DNA of 64,000 nucleotides from JADJSS01 sp046329815 (lineage in GTDB: Bacteria; Bacteroidota; Bacteroidia; Chitinophagales; JADIYW01): assembly GCA_046329815.1 (NCBI GenBank), contig JAXLTY010000003.1, positions 310,001 to 374,000 on the forward strand. The letters are read 5' to 3'. Below the pieces are notes generated by a model, which saw only the letters and a list, made by a program, of their open reading frames with translations, did no database searches and had not been told where the DNA came from. Position numbers and translations under genes: made by a program. Positions 53,698 through 60,331 of this stretch are shown in pieces. Each line of letters starts with the position of its first letter. Within the stretch, counting starts at the first letter, position 1.

Positions 53698-54745
53698 TTA
53701 AAAAATTTGACAGGTAATAAAAAATTTCATGGCGCATCATAATTACACCGGTAATCAAAATATTGAATATAGATAACGGAATTAAGATTCTCCAACCTAA
53801 GTACATCAACTGGTCATATCTGAAACGCGGTATTGTCCAGCGAATCCACATATAGAAGAAGATGAAGAAAATTATTTTTCCGAAGAAAAAGCCAACTTGT
53901 AATAATGACAATACGTTTCCGTCAATACCAAAATGCGACTGGAACGGAATATTGAAGCCACCAAAATACAACGATGAAATGATCGCTGATGAAACAAACA
54001 TATTGATGTATTCAGCGAATAAATAGAAACCTAATTTCATCGATGAATATTCGGTATGATAACCACCAACCAATTCCGTTTCACATTCAGGCAAATCGAA
54101 TGGCGCACGGTTGGTTTCAGCAAATGCACAAATTAAAAAGATTAAAAATCCTAACGGCTGATAAAAGATATTCCACAAGCCATCGCCTTGTTGCGCAACA
54201 ATTTGTCCTAAGCTTAACGTGCCTGTTTTCATAATTAAAGCCACCAACGCCAAGCCCATCGCAATTTCGTAACTGATCATTTGTGAGGAAGCACGCAATG
54301 CACCTAATAAAGAATATTTATTGTTGGAAGCCCAGCCGCCGATCATAATGCCATACACACCGAACGAAACTACTGCGAATACATACAACATTCCAATATT
54401 AATATCCGTGATCTGCAACGGAAACGTTTGTCCGCCGAAAGTTAAATGGCCGCCCCAAGGAATCACCACGCCAGACATCAATGCGGTCAGCATGGCTAAG
54501 CTTGGGCCTAAGATGAATAAGAATTTATTGGAAACGGATGGAATAATCTCTTCTTTCATGAACATTTTCACACCATCTGCGATTGGTTGTAAAATACCGA
54601 ATGGCCCGGCACGATCCGGTCCTACTCTGTCCTGCATGAAAGCCGCCACTTTTCGTTCCGCATAAGTGGAGTAAGCTGCAATTCCTAATGAAATTAAGAA
54701 TACCAGGAGTACTAAAGCCGCTTTGTATATTAAAAAAATGATCAT
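53690..54745 (-). CDS. nuoH: NADH-quinone oxidoreductase subunit H
   Basis: Membrane subunit that forms much of the quinone chamber. 351 residues, eight helices. AYSTYAERKVAAFMQDRVGPDRAGP split over 24-48 and AETNRAPFDLPECETELVGGYHTEY near 208-232 are hallmarks. The last two sense codons and the stop are written in the heptad repeat, so the C-terminus was probably reset by the insertion. Confidence 0.97.
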   Translation of the reverse strand: MIIFLIYKAALVLLVFLISLGIAAYSTYAERKVAAFMQDRVGPDRAGPFGILQPIADGVKMFMKEEIIPSVSNKFLFILGPSLAMLTALMSGVVIPWGGHLTFGGQTFPLQITDINIGMLYVFAVVSFGVYGIMIGGWASNNKYSLLGALRASSQMISYEIAMGLALVALIMKTGTLSLGQIVAQQGDGLWNIFYQPLGFLIFLICAFAETNRAPFDLPECETELVGGYHTEYSSMKLGFYLFAEYINMFVSSAIISSLYFGGFNIPFQSHFGIDGNVLSLLQVGFFFGKIIFFIFFYMWIRWTIPRFRYDQLMYLGWRILIPLSIFNILITGVIMMRHEIFYYLSNFLSK

Positions 54746-54763
54746 TTTTTACACTTGTTTGAA

Positions 54764-55798
54764 TTAATCGATGTTGTTTGGATCCAAAGCACCATGTCCT
54801 AATTCTGCTTTTTTATGTCTTAATAATTCTGCTTCTGATTGCAACGCCAAACGCATTTTCTTTAAATCGGTGGCATAATGATTTTGAGAAATAACCGAAT
54901 GATGACTTACTTTGCTTGGTCCTTCAATTACCCAGTCTGCTGTAAATTTTTTATCAAAACGACACTCGTTGCATATAAATTCCTCCACTTCGCCCCAACG
55001 GTCTTTGCGTGCCGTAACGCGCAGCACATCATCGCCTTTCATCCACAAACGCACTTTGCCAGAACATTTCTCATGCTTACAATCTCTGTGTGCATCAACC
55101 GGCTTGGTGAACCAAACACGGCTTTTGAAACGAAAAGTTCTATCGGTTAAAGCACCTACCGGACAAACATCAATCACGTTTCCGGAGAAATCGTTGTCGA
55201 TGGCTTTTTCTATATACGTTGAAATTTCTGCGTGGTCACCGCGATTGATCACACCGTGTACACGTCCGTCGGTAATTTGTTCGCATGTTTTTACGCATCT
55301 GTAGCATAAAATACAGCGGTTCATGTGCAATTTTACCTTATCACCAATATCAATCGGTTCAAACTCGCGGCGTTCAAACTCGTATCGCGTGGCTTCTTTT
55401 CCGTTATCATAGCCCAAATCCTGCAGGTGGCACTCGCCTGCCTGGTCGCAGATCGGACAATCTAACGGATGGTTGATCAATAAAAATTCTACTACACCGG
55501 CGCGCGCTTCCAAAATTTCAGGAGACGTAACGTTGCGCACCACCATACCGTCCATCACATTGGTACGGCAGCTCGGCACCGGTTTTGGCATCGGACGCGG
55601 GTCTTTTTCAGAACCTTGCTCTACTTTTACGATGCACGTACGGCAATAACCGCCTGTAGTTTTTAATTTGGAATAATAACACATGGCAGGTGGCGCAATG
55701 GCCGAACCATTTTGTTCATCTATCATTCTTGCTGCCTGCAAAATGGATGTTCCGTCCGGAACTTCTATGGTAATATCGTCGATGGTAACTTTTGCCAT
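54764..55798 (-). CDS. nuoG: NADH-quinone oxidoreductase subunit G, short form
   Basis: 344 residues: ferredoxin-like 2Fe-2S domain (C40, C52, C55, C77), the His-ligated 4Fe-4S site (H110, C114, C117, C123) and a further 4Fe-4S site (C162, C165, C168, C212, with C172). The large C-terminal molybdopterin-like domain of E. coli NuoG is absent, as is common in Bacteroidota. First gene of the block. The ATG at 55798 is chosen over 55813 because a -7 box covers the latter. nuoA-F are not upstream. Confidence 0.94.
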   Translation of the reverse strand: MAKVTIDDITIEVPDGTSILQAARMIDEQNGSAIAPPAMCYYSKLKTTGGYCRTCIVKVEQGSEKDPRPMPKPVPSCRTNVMDGMVVRNVTSPEILEARAGVVEFLLINHPLDCPICDQAGECHLQDLGYDNGKEATRYEFERREFEPIDIGDKVKLHMNRCILCYRCVKTCEQITDGRVHGVINRGDHAEISTYIEKAIDNDFSGNVIDVCPVGALTDRTFRFKSRVWFTKPVDAHRDCKHEKCSGKVRLWMKGDDVLRVTARKDRWGEVEEFICNECRFDKKFTADWVIEGPSKVSHHSVISQNHYATDLKKMRLALQSEAELLRHKKAELGHGALDPNNID

Positions 55799-55812
55799 AA
55801 GTATAGAAACCA

Positions 55813-55820
55813 CAAAAATA
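55813..55820 (-). promoter_or_regulatory. -7 promoter box of the nuoG operon
   Basis: TATTTTTG on the minus strand, a full TAnnTTTG match, 14 nt before the nuoG ATG. The -33 box is not clear. Confidence 0.5.
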
Positions 55821-56010
55821 CAATTCTGTTGCGATTTAAGCTAAAAGACATCTAATTAATTTAAGTTAATGGTTCAAAAAATATAAACGGTACTGTATAA
55901 ATGGTGAAAACTTTGTTGTAAAAAGCACAAATGGCTTTCTGTTTAGATGTAATCTAAATTAGCACTAAAATACATTAAAGGTATAAAAAACATAAACAGT
56001 TTATAGTCTT

Positions 56011-56263
56011 CCTACCTATTCCATACGACCACCTAATTATATCATACGAGCTCCTATAAAAATCATAGGTGTTCCTATAAAAAACATAGGAGAACCTGTC
56101 AAAGTTACAGGAACTCCTATACCCATACATAGGAGCTCCTATTAAAACTATAGGAGCTGCTGTCAATTTTACAGGATGTCCTATATAAAAGATAGGAGCT
56201 CCTATCAAAAACATAGGAACTCCTATGCAATAATCAGGAATTCCTATAAAAAAATAAGGAAGC
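56011..56263. repeat. Tandem array of twelve 21-bp hairpin units
   Basis: Twelve head-to-tail units of 21 bp (the sixth has 22), each of the form CCTAT, 6-8 nt, ATAGG, AGCT/AACT-like joint. Two units carry paired changes that keep the stem: CCTGT/ACAGG at 56095-56115 and CTGT/ACAG at 56159-56179. The first two units are degenerate. Open frames across it are seven-residue repeats broken by the 22-bp unit and are not considered genes. The bases from 55821 to 56010 hold only the nuoG promoter region and nothing else I can recognise. Confidence 0.9.
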
Positions 56264-56289
56264 AGGCAAAATAGGCGCACTTCCTTATT
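56247..56289 (-). terminator. Terminator of the small gene at 56311
   Basis: Perfect 10-bp stem AATAAGGAAG/CTTCCTTATT (56253-56262 with 56280-56289) followed on the minus strand by a run of seven T. It overlaps the last unit of the hairpin array. Confidence 0.75.
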
Positions 56290-56310
56290 AAAATATTGAT
56301 TATTAAATTA

Positions 56311-56493
56311 TTATACAACAGGTGGTGTTGTAGAAGTATGTGCAAAACGTTTGTTCCATTCATCCACTTCACGCATGGCTAAATCTAAAGTACCATTATT
56401 TTTACGGCTGGTTTGTAAATTTTCTGCATAGGCATCCACATACGACATAATATCTACCGAGTTGGCTAATTGCGTTTCTGTATAAGTGCGCAT
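56311..56493 (-). CDS. Small hypothetical protein, 60 residues
   Basis: MRTYTETQLANSVDIMSYV... soluble, mostly helical, with a Thr/Pro-rich tail ending TSTTPPVV. The longer frame to 56565 runs through two direct repeats, and the ATG at 56493 sits at the end of the second. The gene has a clear terminator and a structured leader, which supports expression. No family recognised. Confidence 0.55.
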   Translation of the reverse strand: MRTYTETQLANSVDIMSYVDAYAENLQTSRKNNGTLDLAMREVDEWNKRFAHTSTTPPVV

Positions 56494-56550
56494 TTTGTAT
56501 TGTCGATGCGAAAAACAATACAAAAAACGCGATGCGCATTTTGTATTGTC
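56489..56550 (-). promoter_or_regulatory. Leader with two mutually exclusive hairpins
   Basis: On the minus strand a 17-bp sequence (GACAATACAAAATGCGC) occurs twice, the second copy containing the start codon of the 60-residue gene. Between the copies TTTTGTATTGT can pair with ACAATACAAAA of either copy. Confidence 0.55.
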
Positions 56551-56650
56551 AGCCAATATAAACAACTAATTTTGTGTAGTTTATAATAAAAAGTATAATT
56601 ATTTGGAAATATCATTAATTGCGTCTATTTTAGAGTTATATGCAACTTTA

Positions 56651-57142
56651 ATGAGAACACTAATAATTTTAAGTCAGATATTTTTTTGGATTTTCTTGAT
56701 TTCCTGTAATAATCAAAATAATTTGCCTTCTAGAGAGAAGTATCCAAATTTTTATAAAAATACGTATGACTATGATACTTCAAGAATTAGATTAGGATTA
56801 CCTACTATTGCCAATAATTTAGAATTTGAATCATATAATTTTTGTTGCTTTACAATTCCGCCTACGGATTGTGGATACTTTATTTCTAAAGACACTTTTA
56901 CCATTCCAAGATATAGTCATAAAATTGTTTTTTGGGATAGTATTGGAGTTTATATAGAACGCAATTATTTTCTTGGACCAAACCAACAAAACTTACGAAT
57001 TTATTATAGCTATAGAAAAGTTGAAGGCTTGGATTATTTAGGTTATAATTGCTTTCTTTTTGATATAAATAATGATAAAAGTACAACATTAAATAAAAGT
57101 CAAGCTGATTCTATATTACGTCAATGGAATATTAAATATTAG
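56651..57142 (+). CDS. Hypothetical lipoprotein directly before the first attC-like site
   Basis: 163 residues, MRTLIILSQIFFWIFLISC signal with lipobox at residue 19 (ATG at 56651 preferred over 56603). Mature part has cysteine-rich FCCFTIPPTDCGYF near 75-88 and aromatic strands. The first attC-like site begins about 30 bp after its stop, the usual place in an integron cassette, but a matching 5-prime cassette boundary was not found. No family recognised. Confidence 0.65.
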   Translation: MRTLIILSQIFFWIFLISCNNQNNLPSREKYPNFYKNTYDYDTSRIRLGLPTIANNLEFESYNFCCFTIPPTDCGYFISKDTFTIPRYSHKIVFWDSIGVYIERNYFLGPNQQNLRIYYSYRKVEGLDYLGYNCFLFDINNDKSTTLNKSQADSILRQWNIKY

Positions 57143-57173
57143 TGATTATAATTTAAATATAAAAAGCTGCATA

Positions 57174-57307
57174 TAACATCGGTTTGGCAAAATTGGCAAA
57201 GATTTTTTTAAATTAAAGATTTTTGCATACATTTAAGAAATAAAATAACGTTTCGGAATGGTTCGTTGCATGTTGCCAACTTCGCCAAGCCGTTGTCGTT
57301 AGAGCGC
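57174..57307 (+). other. attC-like recombination site 1
   Basis: TAAC, stem CGGTTTGGC, AAAA, TTGGCAA, about 73-nt apex, TTGCCAA, CTTC, GCCAAGCCG, spacer, GTTAGAGCGC. The asymmetric spacers AAAA and CTTC interrupt the stem as extrahelical bases do in integron attC sites. Confidence 0.7.
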
Positions 57308-57731
57308 AATTTTAAGCCACTGCAAAACAATGAAAACTGTAGTGAATTTCAGAGGAGCAAAACGATAGTAAAAACTAAAAGATTTTTACGTTGAGTATTG
57401 GCGACGAATCGCGGGAAAAGTTTACTTTTCAAAGCGTGAGACGCTTACAATACTCACCAAAGTTACAAGAAAAAAAATTGTGAAACAATAGTTTGAGTGT
57501 AACTTATCGTTTTGATAAAATGAGTTTTCACGGCAAAAATGACTGCGGAAATACAAGTATTTACGACAATAATTTTTGCCTAAATGTTTTGCAATGCGAG
57601 CAGCTTAAAACTGGAACTGTTTTAGTAAATTGCATAAACTAAAACAGCGCCTAACTGGCAGTTTTGCAAAATGAGTTGACAATGTAAACATGGTTCATCG
57701 GACTCAACTCACTTCGCAAAACTGCCGGACG
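57299..57731 (+). mobile_element. Integron-type cassette A (no convincing ORF)
   Basis: 433 bp between the GTTAG boundaries of sites 1 and 2. Its left end GTTAGAGCGC nearly complements its right core GCGCCTAAC, as expected for a cassette that was once circular. No open frame of note. It is rich in nested inverted repeats (57393-57455, 57532-57580, 57617-57647). Confidence 0.6.
57393..57459 (+). ncRNA. Possible four-way-junction RNA in cassette A
   Basis: Outer 8-bp stem GAGTATTG/CAATACTC encloses three perfect hairpins (GCGA-CGAA-TCGC, AAAAG-TTTA-CTTTT, AAGCGT-GAG-ACGCTT) and is followed by ACCA. The shape recalls a tRNA, but loops and T-arm do not fit a canonical tRNA. Expression unknown. 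Confidence 0.35.
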
Positions 57732-57740
57732 TTAGTTGCA
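57647..57740 (+). other. attC-like recombination site 2
   Basis: GCGCCTAAC (perfect RYYYAAC core), GGCAGTTTTGC, AAAA, TGAGTTGA, short apex, TCAACTCA, CTTC, GCAAAACTGCC, spacer GGAC, GTTAG. The spacers are identical to site 1 while the stem sequence differs. It is the best preserved of the four. Confidence 0.8.
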
Positions 57741-58285
57741 AGCGGCTTTGAACATTCAAACAATCATGATAATCTTGACGAAAAACACTTGTTTTCATTG
57801 ACTATTTTGACGTATGAAATGACACATTTTTTCGCGGCTACATGACGAGAAAATATGAGTTTGAAAAAGACAATTTTACAAACAGGACGCATCGTTAGTA
57901 TGACGACAGGACGCGATCCAAGTAGCAAATATTTGTAAGCGTTTGTATCGGCTCCATGACGATTTTTTTTGAGATTTTGATTTTTAGGGCGTGAGAACGC
58001 AAAATTCGATGACAAAAAAACGCAAATGAATAACCGACAAACAATTCAAACCAGACAACTTATCGGCAGACAAATAAATCGACATTCAAAATCGCTGACA
58101 AAAAACGACAAACGGACGCAAACGCAAAACGGACGACAGAATGTACAAAAGCTCCGCCTGCAACTAACAGCGCGTTTTCGCTATGCGGGCAATTTGCTTC
58201 ATTCGAAAATTTCAGTTAGATTTAGATTGTAACTAATTATGAAAATCAAACTTCTAAATCCCGCACAGCGTAAACGCGCAAAACG
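57732..58285 (+). mobile_element. Integron-type cassette B (no convincing ORF)
   Basis: 554 bp. Ends are a perfect inverted pair: GTTAGTTGCA at 57731-57740 and TGCAACTAAC at 58159-58168. The plus strand of the second half is A/C-rich with many GAC and AAACG steps. Open frames at 57764-58015 (minus) and 58026-58232 (plus) lack protein-like composition, and the second runs into site 3, so neither is annotated as a gene. Confidence 0.6.
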
Positions 58286-58293
58286 TTGGCTGC
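58159..58293 (+). other. attC-like recombination site 3
   Basis: TGCAACTAAC, GCGTTTTCGC, TA, TGCGGG, apex of about 70 nt, CCCGCA, CA, GCGTAAACGC (one mismatch), spacer, GTTGGCTGC. Confidence 0.7.
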
Positions 58294-58922
58294 AAGCAAT
58301 ATGACAGTAATAAAAATTTATATTTTATGAAAAAAACAAACATTTTTAAAAAAAAATCATATTTAATAATTCTAATAGTTTGTATAGTTTCATATTCATG
58401 TTGTACTAAGAAATACTGTGGTGGAATCGATTCTATAAATACAATCGACTTTGTTGGTTATAATACTTATGAATTAGATACAATAATACTGAAGAAATAT
58501 GAAAAAAATTCTAGCTATCAAATCGCAATAGACAGTTTTATATTACGTGGACAATCTTATTATCCAGATTCACTAAAAAATTATATTGGAATGCAAAAAA
58601 ATCTGAGTATTGAATTTGATTATACTGTTTTAGTTAAAAAATATAATCGCATTTATAAAATAGGTAATTTCGTAACAAAAACTGGAATTTGTAATAATGG
58701 AATTTGCAAGGATAGTTACAAGACATTAGAAAGTTATGAAGTAAATAACATAAGACAAAATGGATTAAGAATATATCTAACAAAATAAATTTGCCAGCAG
58801 CCAACAAAAAATTGGCACTAGTTGTGGTAGATTTGGTAATTTAAGTTTTGTGTAATAAATTACATTGGTAAATAAGTGATAGTTTGTGCAAAACACACAC
58901 AACCATCGCCAATTTTCAACCG
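58286..58922 (+). mobile_element. Integron-type cassette C (lipoprotein gene)
   Basis: 637 bp bounded by GTTGGCTGC (58285-58293) and the perfectly complementary GCAGCCAAC (58797-58805), carrying one gene on the plus strand that ends 8 bp before the site-4 core. This is the standard layout of an integron gene cassette. Confidence 0.65.
58327..58788 (+). CDS. Hypothetical lipoprotein, cassette-borne
   Basis: 153 residues. Lysine-rich start (MKKTNIFKKKSYLIILIVC) and a hydrophobic helix ending SYSCC, a lipobox. The mature part has GICNNGICKDSY near 122 with paired cysteines and is rich in Asn, Ile and Tyr. AT-richer than the flanking genes. Starts 34 bp inside its cassette. No family recognised. 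Confidence 0.7.
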   Translation: MKKTNIFKKKSYLIILIVCIVSYSCCTKKYCGGIDSINTIDFVGYNTYELDTIILKKYEKNSSYQIAIDSFILRGQSYYPDSLKNYIGMQKNLSIEFDYTVLVKKYNRIYKIGNFVTKTGICNNGICKDSYKTLESYEVNNIRQNGLRIYLTK

Positions 58923-58930
58923 TTGTGTGC
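58797..58930 (+). other. attC-like recombination site 4
   Basis: GCAGCCAAC, AAAATTGGC, ACTA, GTTGTG, apex of about 70 nt, CACAAC, CATC, GCCAATTTT, spacer, GTTGTGTGC. Same stem-spacer-stem design as sites 1-3. Confidence 0.7.
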
Positions 58931-58990
58931 AACCCTAAAAGACAGACGACATTGACAATTAACAGACAGAAAAACGAAATGAAAACCCAC

Positions 58991-59073
58991 GCTTCGCAAA
59001 ATAAAAAGAGCTGCAACCCACGCTCAAGGCGACACAAATTGCAGCACATTTTATTTTGCCCTACGCTCCCAAG
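58991..59073. repeat. Long inverted repeat before the NurA-HerA operon
   Basis: Arms GCAAAATAAAA plus GCTGCAA and TTGCAGC plus TTTTATTTTGC, each interrupted by 3 nt, about 25 nt apart. Not followed by a T-tract and without the TAAC/GTTA edges of the attC-like sites. The rest of 58931-59114 shows nothing else. Confidence 0.5.
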
Positions 59074-59114
59074 CCCACCCACCACCCTGACAGACTTTTA
59101 TCGGACAGACAGTC

Positions 59115-59143
59115 TTGTAAAAGGAAATGAATTCTTACATTTG
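59115..59143 (+). promoter_or_regulatory. Promoter of the NurA-HerA operon
   Basis: TTGT at 59115-59118, 17 nt, TACATTTG at 59136-59143 (full TAnnTTTG match). The leader would be about 15 nt before the GTG start at 59165. Confidence 0.6.
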
Positions 59144-59164
59144 AAACTTTACCTATAACTATTT

Positions 59165-60331
59165 GTGGAGAAAGTATTAGACATAGTATCAGAACAAACA
59201 AACGGGAAATGTTATACATCGTTCCGTTATTGTGCAGACGATGAAATTCGTGTGCCGACACTTGACTTTGATTCTAAGGAAAAGGAAATATCTGTTGTTC
59301 CTAAAGAATACGGTGAAACAGACACTAACCTAACAAAATCAAAAAATTTAAAGCCATTAGCTGACAAACTAATTAATGGCGAGCCGTTGTTTCATTTCTT
59401 CCTTGACGGTTCAAGACGAACTTACAAAGTTGACGACATTGAAATAAATAGGAATGTTTATCCAATCTTAGCAGGACAAATTGGAGTAGCTTGTTGCGAA
59501 AGACAAAATCCAAGTCAATTTAAATGTGCTGAATTTGAACACAATTTGGTTTTATCGCTGCCAAAGGCAGCGAATCCAAATGGTGGTGATGCAGCACTTT
59601 TCTTTAATGCCTTGACAGGTAAAATCAACAAAACCAAAAGACTTGAAAAAGCAGGGATTGAATTTTCCAAAATTCTTTCATACGAATCAAGCAAAAGAGA
59701 CGGTGATGTAAAGTATGAACACAAAGGAATTGCAACTATTCAAGATGAAATGATTGAAACCGAAAAGAAAATAGTTGCTCATTTAAGCACCAAAAATTTA
59801 ATCAATCCCGACAAGTATTTGATTAAAGACGGTTCACTTCAATACGCTCCATCACGAAGCTCAAACTTTAAAGAATTATCAAAATTCAAAAGTCATTACA
59901 AATGTGTAATTGGAATTTCAAAGATGTTTGACCCTGAACTTTGTAAGGATAACAACAATAGAAGCAATGCAGATAAAATCGCAATGCTTCCTAATTATCA
60001 CAGAACACCAGCATACAAATACAAAAGCGAAAGAGTTGGCAATGTTTACTTTGCCGTGTGGTATGTGAGAATCAGAGAATCGCATCAAACTTTCAGCCCT
60101 TTTTCGGGAATTGTGAAAGTTGAAAAAATCTTGATAACAGATGAAGAAATTGAAAACGGTCTTGACAGCCAGGAAATTGATTTAATTACTGCTAACATTA
60201 TTAATGAAAGGAATCCAGTTTGCTACGGAAAGGATGCAAGGTGGGCTAATCATTTGTATCCCGTTTATCTTACTGAGAGCTTTATCAAGAGTAAGTATTT
60301 GAGCGACATAAACTTTTTAAATTTATTTTAA
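59165..60331 (+). CDS. NurA-like nuclease
   Basis: 388 residues with GTG start; an in-frame stop lies 6 nt upstream, so no earlier start exists. NurA nucleases (RNase H-like fold) degrade DNA together with the HerA pump. The N-terminal metal aspartate can be placed at D81 in FFLDGSRRTY. The C-terminal VYFAVWYVRIRES...SGIVKVEK block matches the end of the NurA domain. Its TAA shares one base with the ATG of the HerA gene, so the two are coupled, the classical NurA-HerA pairing. Bacterial copies of this pair are often in defence islands. No signal or membrane helix. Confidence 0.8.
   Translation: MEKVLDIVSEQTNGKCYTSFRYCADDEIRVPTLDFDSKEKEISVVPKEYGETDTNLTKSKNLKPLADKLINGEPLFHFFLDGSRRTYKVDDIEINRNVYPILAGQIGVACCERQNPSQFKCAEFEHNLVLSLPKAANPNGGDAALFFNALTGKINKTKRLEKAGIEFSKILSYESSKRDGDVKYEHKGIATIQDEMIETEKKIVAHLSTKNLINPDKYLIKDGSLQYAPSRSSNFKELSKFKSHYKCVIGISKMFDPELCKDNNNRSNADKIAMLPNYHRTPAYKYKSERVGNVYFAVWYVRIRESHQTFSPFSGIVKVEKILITDEEIENGLDSQEIDLITANIINERNPVCYGKDARWANHLYPVYLTESFIKSKYLSDINFLNLF

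Noticed and set aside
56011..56263. CRISPR array
   Set aside because: Units are contiguous and 21 bp long with no unique spacers, and no cas gene is in the window.
55975..56280. 101-codon open frame on the minus strand across the hairpin array
   Set aside because: It is a by-product of the 21-bp period (7 codons). The 22-bp unit shifts the frame within it, and stem covariation points to structure rather than coding.
57393..57459. A true tRNA gene
   Set aside because: The fold has four arms and a trailing ACCA, but no 7-nt anticodon loop and no T-loop sequence, so it is kept only as a possible structured RNA.
57764..58015. 83-codon minus-strand frame in cassette B
   Set aside because: No homologous motif and no promoter box. 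Composition follows the strand-biased DNA rather than a protein.
58026..58232. 68-codon plus-strand frame in cassette B
   Set aside because: Runs into the attC-like site 3 and consists mostly of Asn, Gln, Arg and Thr from the A/C-rich tract.
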